From Rostratula benghalensis (Eukaryota; Chordata; Aves; Charadriiformes; Rostratulidae), in NCBI GenBank assembly GCA_013399305.1, contig VXAI01000039.1, positions 1,500,660 to 1,564,659 on the forward strand: a stretch of DNA of 64,000 bases. The letters run 5' to 3'. Shown piece by piece: positions 59,501 to 64,000 of this stretch. The notes beneath the pieces are model-generated. The model was not told the DNA's origin. It saw only the letters and a program-made list of their open reading frames with translations, and did no database searches. Position numbers and translations under genes: made by a program. The stretch's first letter is position 1. Each line of letters begins with the position of its first letter.

Positions 59501-61489
59501 CTACTGCTATTGAATTGATATTGAGAGAAATTTTAGCAGCAATGTATAATTTTATTAATGAAAAAAGGTACAATTAATATTTACAGATCTCTAGGGTGAA
59601 AGCTATCCACTCAAGAGTTTTAAGAGATCTCTCAGTTTTGAAATTGTTGAGATAAGAAGTGAAATCCATTACTTACACTAGCCTCAGCACTGAGAAATCA
59701 AAATTTATGCACATCTTTAAAGATCTGTAGGAAAAAAAGAAACCAGAAATCTGACTTCCACTCTGGACATCTTAGTAGAAAAAAAAAATTAATTTCAATT
59801 CTGTTTTATGAGCATGGATTAAACATGCATATAAAAGGGATTTGGATTCCTCACCCCTCATTCTTGAAGAAAAATTATAACTCACCAATATAGTAGGGTT
59901 TTTTTCCTAGAGTTTTTAAATAGTGTCAATAAGCATGAATATGTGTGATCTGCTTAGTACAGTATGCTGAGATTCTTCAAATGTCTTTTGAAAAGAGCCC
60001 TTATAAACAGCTCTTGAAGTAATTAAGCTTGATGAAGTGGAAAGGTCTTCCTGTGGATGAATAGTTACTTAAAGACAGGAAATGAAGTTGAGGTAAAAAT
60101 AGTCAGCTTTCACAATGGAGAGAGGTAACTGTTAGAATCTTCCTTCTAGCACTTTGATTCTGGGATTTTGTCATTTAACAGAGTTATGAATGAGCTGGAA
60201 AGGGAATGAAATCAAAGCATACTTAACTGTATTTAACTCTGGAAAACATGCAGATAAAAAATTTCTATTATGTGTTTAACAGCACTAGCCATAAAATACT
60301 TCTCCCAGTGCATCTTTAAAAGAGTATAAAGTTGCCTGGGGTACTTCTGACATTTTTGCAGTCACGTCTGTAGTTTCTGGACCCAAGTTTAGCTGCTGCA
60401 TTTAAAGAAAAGATGCAACCATGGCCTTCTTTTAATAATTACTGCGTGTCATGCTGTTTCCGTAGAAGGCTATTGAATTTTATAACATGAGCTGCCCTAT
60501 TGCTGGTACTGGTGCCAAGCATGGACATTCAAGGGAGAGGCAGTTTAAAAACATGTCCTCAAGGCTGTCTGGCTGTCCTGAAAGTTCTCAGGGTTTCTAG
60601 TAGTCCAGAAGTTGGGATAAGTCATGTTTGCAAAAGTTCTCCAGTATAGTATAGTAGAGTAGACAAGAGTAGACTAGAGTAAGACAGTGTGGGTGGATAC
60701 TTTTAAAGCCTTTATTTCTGTGGTGTGAAGGACACAAAAGAAATGGAAATACATGGTGTAAATTGCTAGTTTTTTCTCCTCTCAAGTATTCCAGATTTTA
60801 TGCTCTAAGGAAAAATATGAGCTCAATTTTGTTTGTCATTAGAATTAAGGATTATAAAATTTGGGATTATTTTATGTTGCTGATTGGGAAAATATTTGAA
60901 AGTAATTCCCATGTCCTTGCTTTCCTATTATCTCTCATTTTACTATGTAAATGAATGTAAAAGTAGTAAACCCTTAGTTCAGTCACTAAAGGCTGAACAG
61001 ATAAAGGAACCATTGCAGTGCATAGAATACCTTCTTATTAAATCACTTGATTTTGAGAGTAGAATGACTGTTTGAAATAAAGAATACCGTATTCCTAGTT
61101 TAATATGGTTCATTAGGTTGAAAATGATTACTGTATTCTGAAACATCTCTAATTAATTAAAACTTAAACCTGTCAAATCTTTTTTTTTGGTGGGGGGGGA
61201 AGGGAGGAAGGTGGCATTGTATTTTTGTTCAAACATCTGTCATCTTGTCATGTGTTTGAATGCTTTTTCCTAATGGTCAGCTTGTCACAGTTAATTAGTC
61301 TTTAGACATATGAACAGTCATAAAGCAATGTGACTTTGAGAATTATGTTTCTAAACACCCATAACTTTGAACTCTAAAGGGACAATGTACTCACTGGCAT
61401 TTCTGCTACATTGCAGACTGTAAAACACCTTCATTCACAAGGGCTGCAGGAGCATGCAGGTTTTTGTGTGGAACATTTCTTGCACTTAC
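53586..61489. other. Long non-coding stretch, about 7.9 kb, with an N gap
   Basis: No exon or RNA gene is recognised. Low-complexity DNA with AGTATAGTATAGTAGAGTAG-type repeats lies at 60,645-60,685. The frames 55,774-55,959 and 56,388-56,663 (+) have no domain. Confidence 0.5.
59089..59117. other. Assembly gap (29 N)
   Basis: Twenty-nine consecutive N. Unlike the gap at 23.9 kb, the flanks show no duplication or homopolymer. Confidence 0.98.
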
Positions 61490-61684
61490 TTTTAGGTTTG
61501 TGGCATGCGTGTACCCAGTTTTCATTTCTTTGCAGTTTTTCAATAATGATGTACAATTGCACAACTGCATTTCTGGATTTTGAAGTTCTTTGCTGAGCTC
61601 CAAGAAACAGTCAAGACTGACTAGCAGTTTTTGGTGCACCTCAATTTTGCGTGTCCTTTTGCCATCAGAAAGCTCTGACTGACA
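61490..61684 (-). other. Best candidate hidden exon (65 codons, splice-bounded)
   Basis: On the minus strand a pyrimidine-rich acceptor, GTGCTTTTTTGGTTTTCAAG, ends at 61,685, and the donor AAA|GTAAGTG starts at 61,489. The 195-bp interval is exactly 65 codons, open throughout, and both ends fall in phase 0. The predicted peptide starts CQSELSDGKRTRKIEVHQ and ends THATNLK, with a mixed, charged composition. An acceptor, an open symmetric exon and a consensus GTAAGT donor together are more than I saw elsewhere in the window. I recognise no family, and no partner exons were found, so it may be an exon of a minus-strand gene lying across the right half of the window, or chance. The open frame continues to 61,696 upstream and 61,406 downstream. 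Confidence 0.25.
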
Positions 61685-62636
61685 CTTGAAAACCAAAAAA
61701 GCACATGGACATCAGGTTGCCCCCTCAATCACGACCCATCTGTAACAATTTTCAAATACTGTGAATCTACTGTAGAATTTGGTTAGATTTATTGGAAAGG
61801 TATGACAATTTACAAAAATTTGGATTTGTATCCAGACTTGAGAGAAATCTGACATTAGGTTTTTCGTTCAGTTATCTCTTGTTTTTAACTTCCTGATTTT
61901 CCATACAATCAGCAGTATGATGCTGGCAATATATATGGGATTTATCTTGCAAGAATGCAAATGAGCTCTAAGAGGTGCGGGACCCCCTTGATCCTTGTCT
62001 CTCTTAAGGGAACCTGAAGAGAACATTCAGAGTCTTGTAAAGGATGTGTCACTTCCCTATTGGATTGGGATCTATGCTATAAAAGAAAATGGGTAAAAGA
62101 AAATGAACCCAATAGAATAAGTCTATTCATAAAAAATGATAGCGGATGCTGTAGCAAATGTCTTAGTTGCCTGATATTTTTCCAGTAGGTTTTTTCTACC
62201 AAAGGTAATTCGTGATGTCCTGCCCTCTATTCATCCTCTTTTAAATCAGGTGATTTCCATTTTACAAGAATTAATGCTTCAGCATATAGGAACCAATTTT
62301 TATTAAAACTCTCATTATGGTGTTCTGAAGAATAGGTAATTGCAGGAAGATAAGTTAGTGGTAAATGTATGTCTCTAATGAATTCTATTCAGTTTCCAAA
62401 AACATAGCAACTTATATGTCTTAAATTATAAGATGATTCTCCTTTTTTCAGTATAATCGTCTCAGCAGACTTTTCAAAATATTAATAGGAGTGGAAGGGG
62501 AGAAGGCATAAGTAGCTGATATAGGAAGCTGACAAAACAGACTACAGTTACGTAGGTAGCATTTTCTTTTTTAAGGGTATTCTAAATTCCAGTAGACAAT
62601 GAATACCTCATAGATCTCCATGTGTTTGGGAAGAAT

Positions 62637-62706
62637 AAGTCAGGGAAAGAGTCAGTTTGCTAAATGCTGGGGTAACAGAATAAACCTAAGCCTCTTTCCC
62701 TGACTT
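62637..62706. repeat. 15-bp perfect inverted repeat enclosing a 40-nt loop
   Basis: AAGTCAGGGAAAGAG (62,637-62,651) and CTCTTTCCCTGACTT (62,692-62,706) are exact reverse complements. The loop contains almost all of a 33-bp sequence that recurs at 63,430-63,462. The size would suit a small inverted-repeat element or an RNA hairpin, but the stem is short for a pre-miRNA. Confidence 0.9.
62653..62685 (+). repeat. 33-bp direct repeat, copy 1
   Basis: Positions 62,653-62,685 are identical over 33 bp to 63,430-63,462; the shared sequence starts CAGTTTGCTAAATGCTGGGG. Copy 1 lies in the loop of the 15-bp hairpin; copy 2 lacks the hairpin arms. Confidence 0.93.
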
Positions 62707-63429
62707 TATAATCTAGTTGTTATCTGTCTTCTGAGTCTGGGATTCTGTACAGGCACCTGACACAGAGTCATACAGATACCATTCACTAGGTGCTGGTAAG
62801 TGCTTAGAAAAACCAAGATAATCTCTATCATCTTCCCCCAGAGGTAAGGGAGAGTATGCTTTCAGAGGTAGCCACAAACTAAGGAAGTTACTAGGAAAGT
62901 AAGTAAAGTAGGCTGTGTGACATGGGAGATGGCCATCTGAGGTGGTATGGAATCAAGGAGCCTTCATGCTGACAGACCTTTGTCTAGCAGGTTTTGGGAC
63001 TAGAGGAGGACTTGGCAAAGCTGTGGATTAAGAGCTGACCTTTGGGTCTTACCCAAGAGGTCATTTTAGTCTTAAGAAATGAAGAGAAAAATCAATTAGG
63101 GAAGACCTTTAGAAGAAAAAGAGGTAATTGGAGACAATGTGATTAAATCTAACAGTGACCAAACTGATAAATGGGTGTTTTCACAAGACTATAACTCTGT
63201 GTGGAGCTGCATTTTCCCAGCACCTGTCCAGCATTTCAGAATTTTCTCATGTAATACAGCCATTCCTTTCTTTTAATCAAGCATTCAGCCTGTAGCCTGA
63301 CTGCTCTATGAGATCCGTAACAAAATTACAGAACATGTGTAACTAGTTTTATGAATCAAGCTGTAAGCTCTCTTACAGCTCCACATACACCCTAACAAGC
63401 AATAACACTAAATGTCTTGGATGTGAAGA

Positions 63430-63462
63430 CAGTTTGCTAAATGCTGGGGTAACAGAATAAAC
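63430..63462 (+). repeat. 33-bp direct repeat, copy 2
   Basis: Exact second copy, 777 bp downstream of copy 1 in the same orientation. It is followed by AAACATTAACAAAATGG, which is unlike the flank of copy 1, so the shared unit ends sharply. Confidence 0.93.
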
Positions 63463-64000
63463 AAACATTAACAAAATGGAGTCCTGCTCTAATAAATACA
63501 TGGTACATTACATTTTGAAAACGAGACTCTCAGGATCAGACTCTCCTCATCTGATTTAGACCAGCTCAGCCTCATTAGATGAAAGGAAATTACACAAGTT
63601 CTGTAAAAACTGAATGTAAAATTATGGATTTCTTCCCTCCATAGGGATCATTAGCAAACTATGTTTCTTTTATTCCATATGGTATTTGGGGATTTTGGTG
63701 CAGAATTCAGGCTTGGCCTTGAGAAAAGTAAAGAATCTGCAGCTTGCCCAGACCAGATTGGGTCCACAGTCAGGGAATCTCCGCTGCAACAACATAATGG
63801 ATCAGGAAAAATTAGCTAGGTGATTAATAGCAAAGAGATCTGCAGGCTGTCTTTTGAATGCTGATTTTGAATTTGTATTTTTCCTATAGGCAGTGAAGGT
63901 TTTTCTCTGAAATCAGGGTTGACGATAAGCATTTTAAATTCTTCTAACTCTGCATAAATAAAGTATTAATAAGGCTCATATGAACACGATTACATGTAGT

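Larger units (their letters stand above)
61697..64000. other. Non-coding stretch at the right edge
   Basis: No gene is recognised. It contains a 15-bp hairpin (62,637-62,706) and two copies of a 33-bp sequence, listed separately. Confidence 0.5.

Overview
The window is a piece of a bird genome. The evidence is a set of CR1 non-LTR retrotransposons with typical 5' truncation, several ending in the CR1-type 3' repeats of ATTCTGTG/TTCTATGA form, an avian-type solo LTR, no mammalian SINE or L1 sequence, and an AT-rich background with a single CpG island. Two runs of N (16 and 29) and one isolated N show it is a draft assembly. I could not identify the species or chromosome.

Layout. Positions 1-1,700 are AT-rich and may hold the 3' part of a minus-strand transcript. 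Positions 1,745-2,335 are a CpG island with two divergent ACTACA-type (ZNF143/Staf) sites, a YY1-like ATGGCGGC block and GC boxes, so it is a probable housekeeping, possibly bidirectional, promoter. From there to the right edge (about 61.6 kb) I recognise no protein-coding gene. The stretch looks like a long intron or an intergenic desert, seeded with at least eight CR1 copies: 7,986-8,265 (-), 12,711-13,000 (+), 19,952-20,436 (+), 31,495-32,880 (-), 35,060-36,180 (+), 41,818-42,677 (+), 52,120-52,585 (-) and 53,404-53,585 (-). Older LINE remnants lie at about 24,320-25,010, 25,300-25,995 and 31,020-31,300. A solo LTR of an endogenous retrovirus lies at 21,232-21,687.

The long CR1 copies (31.5-32.9 kb, 35.1-36.2 kb, 41.8-42.7 kb) still show reverse transcriptase motifs, but frameshifts, stops and altered catalytic boxes make them dead. 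Nearly all other open frames are short, lack recognisable domains and overlap frames on the other strand; I treat them as chance.

Most worth checking: the promoter; three splice-bounded candidate exons (61,490-61,684 minus, 38,967-39,066 plus, 28,831-28,999 plus); a duplicated block around the N gap at 23.9 kb that is probably an assembly error; an internally duplicated CR1 at 35.5 kb; a 15-bp perfect hairpin at 62.6 kb enclosing a 33-bp sequence that recurs at 63.4 kb; and small palindromes at 6.1 and 34.2 kb. I found no convincing new biological system, tRNA, rRNA, known small RNA or CRISPR-like array.
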